Source: Collinsella aerofaciens (GTDB lineage: Bacteria; Actinomycetota; Coriobacteriia; Coriobacteriales; Coriobacteriaceae). Taken from it: a stretch of 64,000 nucleotides of DNA. A program made the translations under genes and the position numbers. The stretch is taken from positions 1 through 64,000 of the forward strand of contig RQCP01000013.1 of assembly GCA_008668235.1 (NCBI GenBank). The letters are read 5' to 3'. The notes under the pieces are model-generated. The model saw only the letters and a program-made list of their open reading frames with translations, searched no databases and was not told where the DNA came from. This document shows, piece after piece, positions 24,623 through 32,294 of the stretch; position 1 is the stretch's first letter; each line of letters begins with the position of its first letter.

Positions 24623-25528
24623 CTACACACTCAGCCAACGATCGCCCTCGGAGCCGCAAAAGCCCTCGAGCTCCAGATCGGCAAGAATGCTTGCGACCAG
24701 CTCGCGCTCGACCGGCTCTCGGCCGGCTGCCGTCTCCATCTCGTTAACGCCTGCAACGGCTTCATCGAGCGTAATACCTGCCGGTTGTCCATCGCGCGCC
24801 GCCAGCAGCATGCGCACAATGTGGGCGCGCTTTTGGCGACGCGAGCCCTCAAACTTGGACTGACGACTATAGCCCGCCGACCGCCTGGACGGATTGGGCA
24901 GCGTCTTTTTAAGATACGCGCCGTAATCCAGCAACGCGTAATACCATGCGCGCGGCGTGTCGGCATCGTCTTGAGGCACGGCAAAGGGCGCAATCTCATC
25001 CGCCGCCGCACCAGGGGCCGCCGGACAGGCGGCTTGAATCAGCGGCACCAGCTCGCGATCGGGAACGGCCGGCACATCGGGAAAGAAATGATGCAAAAAG
25101 ACCGTGCGCACATTGGTCTCTAGATACACGCCTGGAAGATCAAACGCAAACGAACGGATGCCCTGCGCCGTTGCCGGGCCAATGCCGGGCAGAGCGACCA
25201 AGTCACGCGTCTCACGCGGAAACTCCCCGTCCCAGTCCTCTACAACGCGCTGAGCGGCCCCATGAAGCGCCAGAGCGCGTCGGTTGTAGCCCATGCCCTG
25301 CCAAGCGTCCAAAACATCGGAAGGCGCGGCCTGGGCAAGCGCCTGCACAGTCGGAAAACGATCGAGCCACACCGGCATGCGCGCCTCCACACGCGGCACC
25401 TGCGTTTGCTGCAGCATGACCTCAGAAAGCCAAATGATGTACGGATCGCGTGTGCGGCGCCACGGAAGGTCGCGATAACGCAGGACCCCTTCCGAACGAA
25501 TCATCGAACGAAAGGGGTCCTGAATCAT
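24623..25528 (-). CDS. MutY-like adenine glycosylase lacking the iron-sulfur loop
   Basis: The 301-aa HhH-GPD glycosylase should remove A opposite 8-oxoG or a related mispair. Residues 22-45 read PWRRTRDPYIIWLSEVMLQQ and onward, with the catalytic Glu36. The helix-hairpin-helix is LVALPGIGPATAQGI (110-124). Where MutY has the catalytic Asp of DGNV, this protein has Glu137 (ETNVRT). No C-x6-C-x2-C-x5-C loop follows; instead a basic stretch and a C-terminal winged-helix-like region occur, and no NUDIX-like domain is seen. AAGGAG precedes the ATG. The Rrf2 gene ends 21 bases upstream, so the two are likely co-transcribed. Activity could differ from canonical MutY. Confidence 0.8.
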   Translation of the reverse strand: MIQDPFRSMIRSEGVLRYRDLPWRRTRDPYIIWLSEVMLQQTQVPRVEARMPVWLDRFPTVQALAQAAPSDVLDAWQGMGYNRRALALHGAAQRVVEDWDGEFPRETRDLVALPGIGPATAQGIRSFAFDLPGVYLETNVRTVFLHHFFPDVPAVPDRELVPLIQAACPAAPGAAADEIAPFAVPQDDADTPRAWYYALLDYGAYLKKTLPNPSRRSAGYSRQSKFEGSRRQKRAHIVRMLLAARDGQPAGITLDEAVAGVNEMETAAGREPVERELVASILADLELEGFCGSEGDRWLSV

Positions 25529-25549
25529 GGCTATGCTCCTTATGCGGCG

Positions 25550-26035
25550 CTATTCCTCCCGGTAAGCGCACGCGCAGGTGGCGTACTCGGGAAACGCTTC
25601 GCGGTCGGCGAACTTGGGATCGACGGCCGGGAACTGGCGGTGAGCGACGATGTCGCCGAGCGAAACGGAATCGAGGTAGTCGCGCATCAACGCCTGGGCT
25701 CCGGCCCACAGGGGATGATAGCAGCACGCGCCCATGCGCGCACAGTCACCATCGGGCGCGGTGCAATCGTTCATAACCATAGGACCCTGAACGGCCTCGA
25801 CGACCTGGCGGATAGTGACGTCGTCCGGACTGACCTTGAGACGCATGCCACCGTGGACGCCGCGCAGGCTCTCCACAATACCGGCCTGGACCAAACCGTG
25901 CTGAATCGAGCGGGCAAACGAATACGGGACATTGACCTCTTCGGCAGCGGTGCGAACAGAAAGCAAACGCTCCGGATCCTCGGCAAGCATCGCCAGCATA
26001 CGAAGGGCGTAATCAGTCTTCCTCGATATGTCCAT
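25550..26035 (-). CDS. Rrf2-family regulator, probably iron-sulfur
   Basis: The 161-aa Rrf2 transcription factor has an N-terminal winged helix (MDISRKTDYALRMLAML; SFARSIQHGLVQAGIVES; GVHGGMRL). The cysteine-rich segment NDCTAPDGDCARMGACC (C-x6-C-x5-CC) probably binds an Fe-S cluster, as in IscR/NsrR/RsrR relatives. Two more cysteines lie at the C-terminus (ATCACAYREE), which is unusual. It is first in a likely two-gene operon with the MutY-like glycosylase, which suggests redox-linked control. Twin TAGGAYATCC motifs exactly 20 bases apart at 26111-26140 are candidate autoregulatory operators. Confidence 0.87.
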   Translation of the reverse strand: MDISRKTDYALRMLAMLAEDPERLLSVRTAAEEVNVPYSFARSIQHGLVQAGIVESLRGVHGGMRLKVSPDDVTIRQVVEAVQGPMVMNDCTAPDGDCARMGACCYHPLWAGAQALMRDYLDSVSLGDIVAHRQFPAVDPKFADREAFPEYATCACAYREE

Positions 26036-26110
26036 TTTTCCCCTTTCAAGGAATACGAACAGCTCGAACGAGCTCCGGGGCCGGCTTGTGTCGAGACGCT
26101 AAATGACCGC

Positions 26111-26140
26111 TAGGACATCCAAATGATAAATAGGATATCC
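26111..26140. promoter_or_regulatory. Twin motif upstream of the Rrf2 gene, candidate operator
   Basis: TAGGACATCC (26111-26120) and TAGGATATCC (26131-26140) are direct copies 20 bases apart, about two helical turns, and 76 bases upstream of the start. The rest of 26141-26359 shows nothing I can name. Confidence 0.4.
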
Positions 26141-26359
26141 ACTGAGTGCCGCGCTTGGAGCGAAATGCATCAGATGCGGCCTACAGTGCAATTTAGTATA
26201 ACCTAACCCCCTGTCTCGTTGAACAGGTGTTGCGCAACAAAGCTGTTGTTTAGACAGATATACTTACTGGATTTTACTTGCGTTCCCGAAGACGCGGGGA
26301 TTCTGGGCGAAGATGCGCCAGGGCGATCGTTCTATCGAAACAAAGTGCATCAAACGCAA

Positions 26360-26385
26360 AAAGCCACGTCCGAAGACGTGGCTTT
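26360..26385 (-). terminator. Terminator of tRNA-Asp
   Basis: AAAGCCACGTC at 26360-26370 pairs perfectly with 26375-26385 around CGAA (TTCG on the transcript), with TTTTT following on the minus strand. It lies 8 bases past the tRNA CCA end. Confidence 0.92.
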
Positions 26386-26393
26386 AATTGCGT

Positions 26394-26471
<78 letters not shown>

Positions 26472-26517
26472 AGGCAGGCGTTCGCGTTTGTTTCCGCTCG
26501 CGTGCGCTGCGGGGATT

Positions 26518-26547
26518 AGTATACACAGAAGTCTGTCCGGCGCGCAA
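26518..26547 (-). promoter_or_regulatory. Promoter of tRNA-Asp
   Basis: On the minus strand a -10 TATACT (26518-26523) lies 18 bases downstream of a weak -35 TTGCGC (26542-26547), 47 bases upstream of the tRNA 5' end. A T/A-rich upstream stretch (26550-26570) resembles an UP element. Confidence 0.55.
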
Positions 26548-26579
26548 CAACTTTTTTGAAAAATTTTTTGGGGCCATCC

Positions 26580-26722
26580 GGGAGGGCTTACGGGGCTGAG
26601 GGCCGGGGTTTAGTTTGGTGCTGTAGAGTCCTGCGGAAGACGGAAAGCACATTAAGTGCTTTCCTTTGCGTGCGGAACTCGCGACAAACTTAACCCCCGC
26701 CCTCAGCCCCGGAAGCCCTCCC
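26580..26722. repeat. Large near-perfect inverted repeat between tRNA-Asp and the phosphodiesterase gene
   Basis: Arms 26580-26617 and 26685-26722 (about 38 bp) pair with only three or four mismatches; GGGAGGGCTT and GGGGCTGAGGG occur in both. The 67-nt loop contains its own 9-bp hairpin (26642-26650 with 26656-26664). Within the 407-base gap 26472-26879 the other items seen are the tRNA promoter and the terminator at 26841-26870. Confidence 0.65.
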
Positions 26723-26840
26723 TGCCGTCACATTATTCAACCAGTTTTGCGGGCGTGCGCCGCTGCGCGGCTAGCCCGCGTGCTCCTCGGCGGGGTTGGT
26801 CTGATTGTTTTTGTTGAAGCTCTGCCTTTTGCTCAAATGG

Positions 26841-26870
26841 AAACGGGGGACGCATCTGCATCCCCCGTTT
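26841..26870. terminator. Bidirectional-type terminator after the phosphodiesterase gene
   Basis: AAACGGGGGA at 26841-26850 pairs with 26861-26870. It lies 10 bases beyond the stop of the minus-strand gene. The T-run is stronger on the plus strand (TTTTTG) than on the minus strand (GTTTCC). Confidence 0.7.
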
Positions 26871-26879
26871 TTGTTGCGG

Positions 26880-27347
26880 TTAGTCTAGGTCAATAAACTT
26901 GGTGCTTAGGATCTTGCCGTCTTTGACGAGCATTCTGGCCATGGTGGGGCCTCGAGTGCCTCTGGGGTAGCTGGCGCTGCCCGGGTTGAGGACTAGGCAG
27001 CGGCCCACTTGGGCTTCTTTGGTTACGTGGGTGTGACCGTTGATGGCTACGTCTACGGATCCCACCGGAAGGTCTTCGCGGTAGTGGGCTACGGCGAATT
27101 TGAGGCCTTCGTAGGTAAAGAGTGCAAGACGGTCTACATCGGGGCCGTAGTCACGGTAGTAATCGTTGTTGCCCAGTACGGCCCGCACGGGGGCGATGGT
27201 GCATAGGTGCTCGTAGTCTATCTCTGACGTGAGGTCGCCGGCGTGGATGATCAGGTCTGCGCCCTCAAGCTCATCCAAGAGCGCAGGCGAAAGATAGCCG
27301 TGGGTGTCCGAGATGATGTCGATGCGCTTGGCGCTTGCACTGTTCAT
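26880..27347 (-). CDS. YfcE/MJ0936-type metallophosphoesterase
   Basis: The 155-aa cytosolic phosphodiesterase of the calcineurin-like fold uses two metal ions. Ligand motifs occur in order: SDTHG (near residue 13), IHAGDLTS (near 34), LGNND (near 58) and INGHTHV (near 102). The final NPGSASYPRG loop is typical of this family. The start at 27347 follows GGAAGGG; the 74-codon upstream extension in the same frame runs into non-coding sequence and is rejected. It is preceded by the terminator of the LytS/LytR operon, so it has its own promoter. Physiological substrate is unknown. Confidence 0.88.
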   Translation of the reverse strand: MNSASAKRIDIISDTHGYLSPALLDELEGADLIIHAGDLTSEIDYEHLCTIAPVRAVLGNNDYYRDYGPDVDRLALFTYEGLKFAVAHYREDLPVGSVDVAINGHTHVTKEAQVGRCLVLNPGSASYPRGTRGPTMARMLVKDGKILSTKFIDLD

Positions 27348-27394
27348 GGGATCCCTTCCGCAAAAAAAAACGATTCGGCAGATATATACAAAAA

Positions 27395-27439
27395 GGCCCC
27401 ACGGCTCCGCAGACGATGGGTCTACAGGGCTGCGGGGCC
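27395..27439 (-). terminator. Terminator of the first LytS/LytR-type operon
   Basis: GGCCCC at 27395-27400 pairs with GGGGCC at 27434-27439, with extra pairs inside, and TTTTTG follows on the minus strand. It begins 7 bases past the response-regulator stop. Confidence 0.7.
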
Positions 27440-27445
27440 AGTGTG

Positions 27446-28162
27446 CTAGAGACTCAGGGCCTTCTTGAGCGGCACGACGCGACGGCGCGAAACCGGCACG
27501 CGTTCGTCGACGCCCGTAATGCCCAGCTGGATGGCACCCGAGGGCACCGTCTCGACGTCCGTGACGCACGCCAAGTTGACGATATAGCGGCGGTGAACAC
27601 GGAAGAAGCCAAAGTCGCAGAGCTTGGCCTCAAACTGCGCCAGCGAGGTCGTCGACAAAAAGCGATCATCGACGGTATAGATGCAGGAGTAATCGTCCTT
27701 GGCCATGATAAAGCGAATGTCGTCCACGGGAATGAGCACCTTGCGGCCGCCCTTTTCCACCGGGATACGCTCGATGGTCACCTTGCTGTCCGTAACCGGC
27801 TTGGCGCGTTGCATGACCTTCTCGATCGCGCGATCCAAGCGAGCTTCCTCGACCGGCTTCATCAGATAATCGACGGCATCCACGTCGAATGCCTCGACCG
27901 CATGGTCACTATACGCAGTCACAAACACGATCGCCGGCGGATTTTTGAGCTTATGCAGCGCCTCGGCAAGTTGCAGGCCCGAGGCACCGGGCATCGAGAT
28001 ATCGAGAAACACGACATCCACGCGACTTTCCATAAGCATCTCGATGGCGGAGCGGACGCTCGACGCCTCCGTGATCGTGCCGATCTTGCCCGTTTGCTCG
28101 AGCAGGAAGCGAAGCTCCGAGCGAGCCGGCGCCTCATCATCCACAATCATCGCACGCAGCAT
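27446..28162 (-). CDS. LytTR-family response regulator (system 1)
   Basis: The 238-aa regulator has an N-terminal receiver domain (MIVDDEAPARSELRFLL; phospho-acceptor Asp54 in VVFLDISMPG; Lys of KPVEEARLD) and a C-terminal LytTR DNA-binding domain (about 130-238; KVLIPVDDIRFIMAKDDYSC, FFRVHRRYIVNL). LytTR proteins bind direct repeats and often control cell-surface or virulence functions. The start at 28162 is preceded by GAAAGG. It is last in an operon after a glycosyltransferase and the cognate sensor (72-base gap). It is paralogous to 33332-34066. Confidence 0.93.
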   Translation of the reverse strand: MLRAMIVDDEAPARSELRFLLEQTGKIGTITEASSVRSAIEMLMESRVDVVFLDISMPGASGLQLAEALHKLKNPPAIVFVTAYSDHAVEAFDVDAVDYLMKPVEEARLDRAIEKVMQRAKPVTDSKVTIERIPVEKGGRKVLIPVDDIRFIMAKDDYSCIYTVDDRFLSTTSLAQFEAKLCDFGFFRVHRRYIVNLACVTDVETVPSGAIQLGITGVDERVPVSRRRVVPLKKALSL

Positions 28163-28234
28163 AGGGATAAAACCTTTCGTCAACTAACTACGCCGGGCAT
28201 CCGTCGCATGACGTTGAGCCCGTAGCCCTTTATT

Positions 28235-29578
28235 TTACTCTTGAATGTCAAAGATGCTCTCTGACAAATCAAGATGAAGGAGCACTTTGGTGCCCTTGCC
28301 CGGCGCCGATTCGACACGCGTATAGGAGTGCGGCCCATAAAAGCGATGGATGCGCTCCGAAATATTGTGCATGGCCACACCGGCGCCGCCACCCTGGGGA
28401 GAGCTGGCGTCGGGACGGGCAGAGCGCTCGTCAAACAGTCTGGCGGCGGTACCCTCATCCATGCCCACGCCATTATCGGCCACGGCAATCAAGATTGCAT
28501 CCTCGCCGTCTTGGTGAACGGTCACGTCGATCCTCAGGGCGTCGTCATCGCCCATACCATGACGTACGGCGTTCTCGACAATCGGCTGGATCACGAACGC
28601 CGGCACCAGCGTATCTTCCACGTCCTCGGACACATCGAACGTCGCAAGCACGCGGTCCTCGCCAAAGCGGGCCTTCTCAAAGGTAAGGTAGCGCTTGGTC
28701 TGTGCAACCTCGCGCGAGACCGGAATAAGCGATCCCGAGTTGTCGAGCGTGGCACGATAGAACGATGAGAACTCACGAAGCAGTTCGCGGGCCCGCAGCG
28801 GGTCGGTGCGCGTAAACGATGCAATGGTGTTCAGCGTGTTGAACAGGAAGTGTGGGTTAATCTGCGCCTGCAGCGCACGCACCTCGGCGCGCGCTGTGAG
28901 TTCCTTTTGCACCTCGAGCTCGTGGATGGCGAGCTGCGTGGACAAGATCTCGGCAAAGCCCGAGGCAAGCGCGTACTGGGTACGGTCGACGGCGCGCGGG
29001 GTCTTGTAGTAGAACTTGAGCGTGCCGACGGTACGATCGCCCACCTTGATGGGGGCGATAATGCCGGCGGGGACTTGGTTGTGCGAGCCATCCGAGCCCA
29101 CGACATCCACCATACGGTTGAACGACTGCACGATGCCATGTTCGATAACGTAGCGTGTGGCAAGCGTGTGGATGGGAGAATCTGGCAGTAGTTTTTCCTC
29201 AAACTCGCCCGCGCAGGCCAACACGTTGCCCTCGTCGGTGATGGCCACCGTCATGGCGCGCGTCTCGGGCAAAATGCGCCGGCACACCAAACGCGCCGAC
29301 TCCTGCGTCAGACCGCCCTTAATGTCCTCAAGCATGGCCGAGGCCACCGAGAGCGTCTCCTCGGTGTACTGGGAACGCACCGAATCGGGATTGAGCGTCA
29401 AAAAGATAAAGATGCACAGAAAGATGCATAGCAGCGCGCAGGCAATCACCGTGGCGATCGGCTCGATACCGGTCACCAAGGCAAAAATAAAGTACACCAG
29501 CACGCAAATGGCGCAGGCGACGGCAATGATGCGAAAGATTGATATTGAACTATCGCGCTGGGCGCGGCGGTCGATCAT
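28235..29578 (-). CDS. LytS/YehU-type sensor histidine kinase (system 1)
   Basis: The 447-aa membrane sensor kinase has two membrane helices (about 13-33 and 41-62), then a GAF-like sensor region (about 85-215; MTVAITDEGNVLACAGEF, GIIAPIKVGDRTVGTLKFYY). The His_kinase box has His243 in QINPHFLFNTLN, and the ATPase domain has N-box IVENAVRHG and G1 DNGVGMDEG. It lacks the six-helix 5TM-LYT module of classical LytS. Its ATG overlaps the glycosyltransferase stop (ATGA), so those two are translationally coupled. It should phosphorylate the LytTR regulator downstream. Signal is unknown. Confidence 0.92.
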   Translation of the reverse strand: MIDRRAQRDSSISIFRIIAVACAICVLVYFIFALVTGIEPIATVIACALLCIFLCIFIFLTLNPDSVRSQYTEETLSVASAMLEDIKGGLTQESARLVCRRILPETRAMTVAITDEGNVLACAGEFEEKLLPDSPIHTLATRYVIEHGIVQSFNRMVDVVGSDGSHNQVPAGIIAPIKVGDRTVGTLKFYYKTPRAVDRTQYALASGFAEILSTQLAIHELEVQKELTARAEVRALQAQINPHFLFNTLNTIASFTRTDPLRARELLREFSSFYRATLDNSGSLIPVSREVAQTKRYLTFEKARFGEDRVLATFDVSEDVEDTLVPAFVIQPIVENAVRHGMGDDDALRIDVTVHQDGEDAILIAVADNGVGMDEGTAARLFDERSARPDASSPQGGGAGVAMHNISERIHRFYGPHSYTRVESAPGKGTKVLLHLDLSESIFDIQE

Positions 29579-30762
29579 TCGGCCCCCTCCAGGATACTGA
29601 TCAGTTGTGCGTCACGCCAAAGCCCGTCCATGATCTTGGGCCAAAAGCTCTGGAAACGCAGGTAGCTTGCAGCGTTTTGGCGCGCATAGGCCTTTGCCTC
29701 GCCGATACCATGGCGCCAAATGCGCAGGTAGCCCTCATGCTCGCGGGTAAACACGCTGCGGACCATAGCGGTCTTGCGCACGCGGTCGTCGAGCTCGCGC
29801 GAAATCCACGGGCCCGGGTAGGGCATGAGCGATGCCGCCGTAACGGGAATGAGCTCCTTTTGATGCGCGGCGAATGTCAACTTGGCCCGTTCGTAGTACC
29901 AACGGTATACATCCTGCATAAAGCGCGGTGAGCGCTTTTCGGACTCCGGAGGCAGATGGCGCACGGTCCACTCGTTATCGAACCACACGTCGTAGCCAAA
30001 CATGCGCATGTTAAAGAGGTAATCCAAGTCCTCGCCGCGGGTGATAAACGGGTCAAAGGCCACACGCGTAAAGGCGCGGGCGTGCAGGGCCATCAGGCCG
30101 CCACACACGTAGTTGGAGCGCGAGATGCGGGTGCCCGAGAGCGCCTTTTTCATCCAACGGTTGAACTCGATGCGCTTGGTCCACCAACGATGGCAGATGC
30201 CCGCCTTGTCCGTGGGAGCCAGCGGTGAGCCGTCGCGATCGTAGAAATAACCGCTCTTGACCAAGATCGGCAAGCCCTGACGCGTCTGCTGCCCCAACGC
30301 ATAGGTCGCGCGCTTCATAAAGTCGGCGTCGATGACAGTCTCATCGTCATCCAAAAAGATAACCGCGTCATGCCCCAGCACAGCGGCACAGGCTAGCCCC
30401 ATGTTGCGGATGGCACCGTAGCCTCGCAGGCTCACGCACTCGCCCGAACCCTTGGGCGCGATCTGAGCAACCCGGTCTGCAATGCGCGAGGCCTGGGTGT
30501 TGGTGACAACGGTGACCTTGAGCGTGGGATGCGCGTCGACAATCTCGCGCACGTGCAGCGACACATCGGCTGTGGCAGAAACGGGACAGACCACCAAAAG
30601 GATGATGCGAGGGATGTCACGTACCTGCTCAAGCGAGGCCAGGCAGCGGTCGAGTTCGGGATTGTCGGCGTTGAGTCGCGTCGAATGGTCATAGGTGCCA
30701 GGGGCGTTTGCGCAAGCGTCATCGCCCGCCCAATACGTTGGAATCACGACTGTGGCGTTCAT
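29575..30762 (-). CDS. Family 2 glycosyltransferase
   Basis: The 395-aa GT-A fold enzyme opens with VVIPTYWAG. It has the metal/nucleotide motif FLDDDETVIDADFM near residue 137 and acceptor-side acid in RGEDLDYLFN near residue 243. There is no clear membrane segment, so it is a cytosolic or peripheral enzyme making a glycan or glycolipid. GGGAGGG precedes the start. It is the first gene of the operon GT2-sensor-regulator, with a 4-base ATGA overlap to the sensor gene. A sugar transferase bound so tightly to a two-component system is unusual and may be its target or signal source. Acceptor and donor are unknown. Confidence 0.87.
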   Translation of the reverse strand: MNATVVIPTYWAGDDACANAPGTYDHSTRLNADNPELDRCLASLEQVRDIPRIILLVVCPVSATADVSLHVREIVDAHPTLKVTVVTNTQASRIADRVAQIAPKGSGECVSLRGYGAIRNMGLACAAVLGHDAVIFLDDDETVIDADFMKRATYALGQQTRQGLPILVKSGYFYDRDGSPLAPTDKAGICHRWWTKRIEFNRWMKKALSGTRISRSNYVCGGLMALHARAFTRVAFDPFITRGEDLDYLFNMRMFGYDVWFDNEWTVRHLPPESEKRSPRFMQDVYRWYYERAKLTFAAHQKELIPVTAASLMPYPGPWISRELDDRVRKTAMVRSVFTREHEGYLRIWRHGIGEAKAYARQNAASYLRFQSFWPKIMDGLWRDAQLISILEGAE

Positions 30763-30789
30763 GCCTTACCCTCCCTGCAACACAAAAAC

Positions 30790-30818
30790 GGGACGCCGCC
30801 AAACACAGGCGACGCCCC
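30790..30818 (-). terminator. Terminator of the UMF1 transporter gene
   Basis: Arms 30790-30800 and 30808-30818 pair at 9-10 of 11 positions across a 7-nt loop, with GTTTTTG following on the minus strand. Confidence 0.78.
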
Positions 30819-30933
30819 GCGACCTAGCTGATTCCATCATACCCACTTGGGCAAATCATTGCTCGCAAGTCGCAATGTTTATTGCGGATAACCCCAAAAG
30901 AGTACCGTGGACAGGCACAATAGCCGCTCGCTC

Positions 30934-32193
30934 CTATGCGGCATGCTCTGCCGCCCGAGTCATGCGGGACAGGCGGACCAGCAGCATAAAGCCAACGATC
31001 AGCAGCACGCCAATGGAAAGGACGCCCAGCGACGGGTTGCCGGTCAGCGAGGTGACGACCGACACTAGGAAAGTGCCCATGACGCTTGCATAACGACCGA
31101 AGATGTCAAAGAAGCCGTAGTACTCGTTGGACTTTTCCTTGGGGATAATGCGGCCAAAGTAGCTACGGCTGAGCGCCTGCACGCCGCCCTGGAACAGGCC
31201 GACCATAATGGCAAGCACCCAGAATTCAAAGGCGGTCTTTAGGAAGAACGCGGCGAACAGCACAATGCCCATATAGGCGGCGACTGCCACCAAGATCATG
31301 TTGAGCGTGCCCACGCGTCCGGCAAGCTTGCCGTAGATGATGGCGGACGGAAAGGCCACGAACTGCGTGACGAGCAGCGCCAGGACCAACTGGGTCGAAT
31401 CGATGCCCAAGGCCGATCCGTAGCTGGTTGCCATGGAAATGACCGTGTGCACACCGTCGATATAGAAGAAGAACGCGATCATGTAGACCAGCACGGTCTT
31501 GTTGTGGGCGATCTCGCGCATGGTGTGTCCGACCTCGGAGAACACACCGCCCACGATGTGGCCGATGGTGTCCTCGGGACCGCGCTCGCGACCGTACTTT
31601 TGCTTATAGGTGCGAATGAGCGGCAGGGTAAAGATGAGCCACCAGGCACCGGTGATGATAAACGACAGACGCGTTGCCAGCATGGTGGGGACACCAAGAG
31701 CGGGGCCACCCATGATGAGCGCCAGGCAGATGACGAACGGCACGGTGGAACCGATGTAGCCCCAGGCATAACCCGAGCTGGACACGGCGTCCATGCGCTC
31801 GTCGGTGGTAATGTCGGGCAGCATGGCGTCGTAGAACGTCATAGAAGAGTTAAGGCCGATGGTGCACAGCACGTACACGGTCAAAAATGCCATGGCGGAC
31901 ATTGGGATAGCCTGCGCCAGGCAAAGCACCAGGCCCGTGAGGAAGAAGCCCAAGAAGAACTTGATCTTGTTGCCGGCGTAGTCGGCAAGCGCGCCCAGAA
32001 TGGGCATGAGCATGGCGATGACCAGCGAGGCAATCGTCTGCGCATTGCCCCAGGCGACCACCAGGTCGGCCGAGGAAGCGCCGGTATTGATGGCGTTAAA
32101 GTAAATGGGCACCACCGAGGTATTGAGCAGCACGAGGGCCGAATTGCCCACATCATACATAACCCAGTTACGCTCGAGCTTGGTGTATTTCAT
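30934..32193 (-). CDS. MFS transporter, UMF1/Atg22-like
   Basis: The 419-aa twelve-helix membrane protein is of the UMF1 family. The opening ERNWVMYDVGNSALVLL, the loop RTYKQKYGRERGPEDT and FFFYIDGVHTVISMA are typical. The SYFGRIIPKEKSNEYYGFFDIFGRYASVMG stretch (near 330-360) is the family hallmark. Eukaryotic Atg22 exports amino acids from vacuoles; bacterial substrates are not established. It is preceded by a phospholipase C-like gene with a 101-base gap and followed by a terminator. The Shine-Dalgarno is only a moderate AAGGG. Confidence 0.88.
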   Translation of the reverse strand: MKYTKLERNWVMYDVGNSALVLLNTSVVPIYFNAINTGASSADLVVAWGNAQTIASLVIAMLMPILGALADYAGNKIKFFLGFFLTGLVLCLAQAIPMSAMAFLTVYVLCTIGLNSSMTFYDAMLPDITTDERMDAVSSSGYAWGYIGSTVPFVICLALIMGGPALGVPTMLATRLSFIITGAWWLIFTLPLIRTYKQKYGRERGPEDTIGHIVGGVFSEVGHTMREIAHNKTVLVYMIAFFFYIDGVHTVISMATSYGSALGIDSTQLVLALLVTQFVAFPSAIIYGKLAGRVGTLNMILVAVAAYMGIVLFAAFFLKTAFEFWVLAIMVGLFQGGVQALSRSYFGRIIPKEKSNEYYGFFDIFGRYASVMGTFLVSVVTSLTGNPSLGVLSIGVLLIVGFMLLVRLSRMTRAAEHAA

Positions 32194-32294
32194 GGACAGG
32201 GACCCTTCGTATTCGCCCGATATGCAGTTAGCTCATCGTACCCCAATTGTCCAGAACCGCCGGTAAGGATTCGGCAAAGGGGCACGCACGAGCC

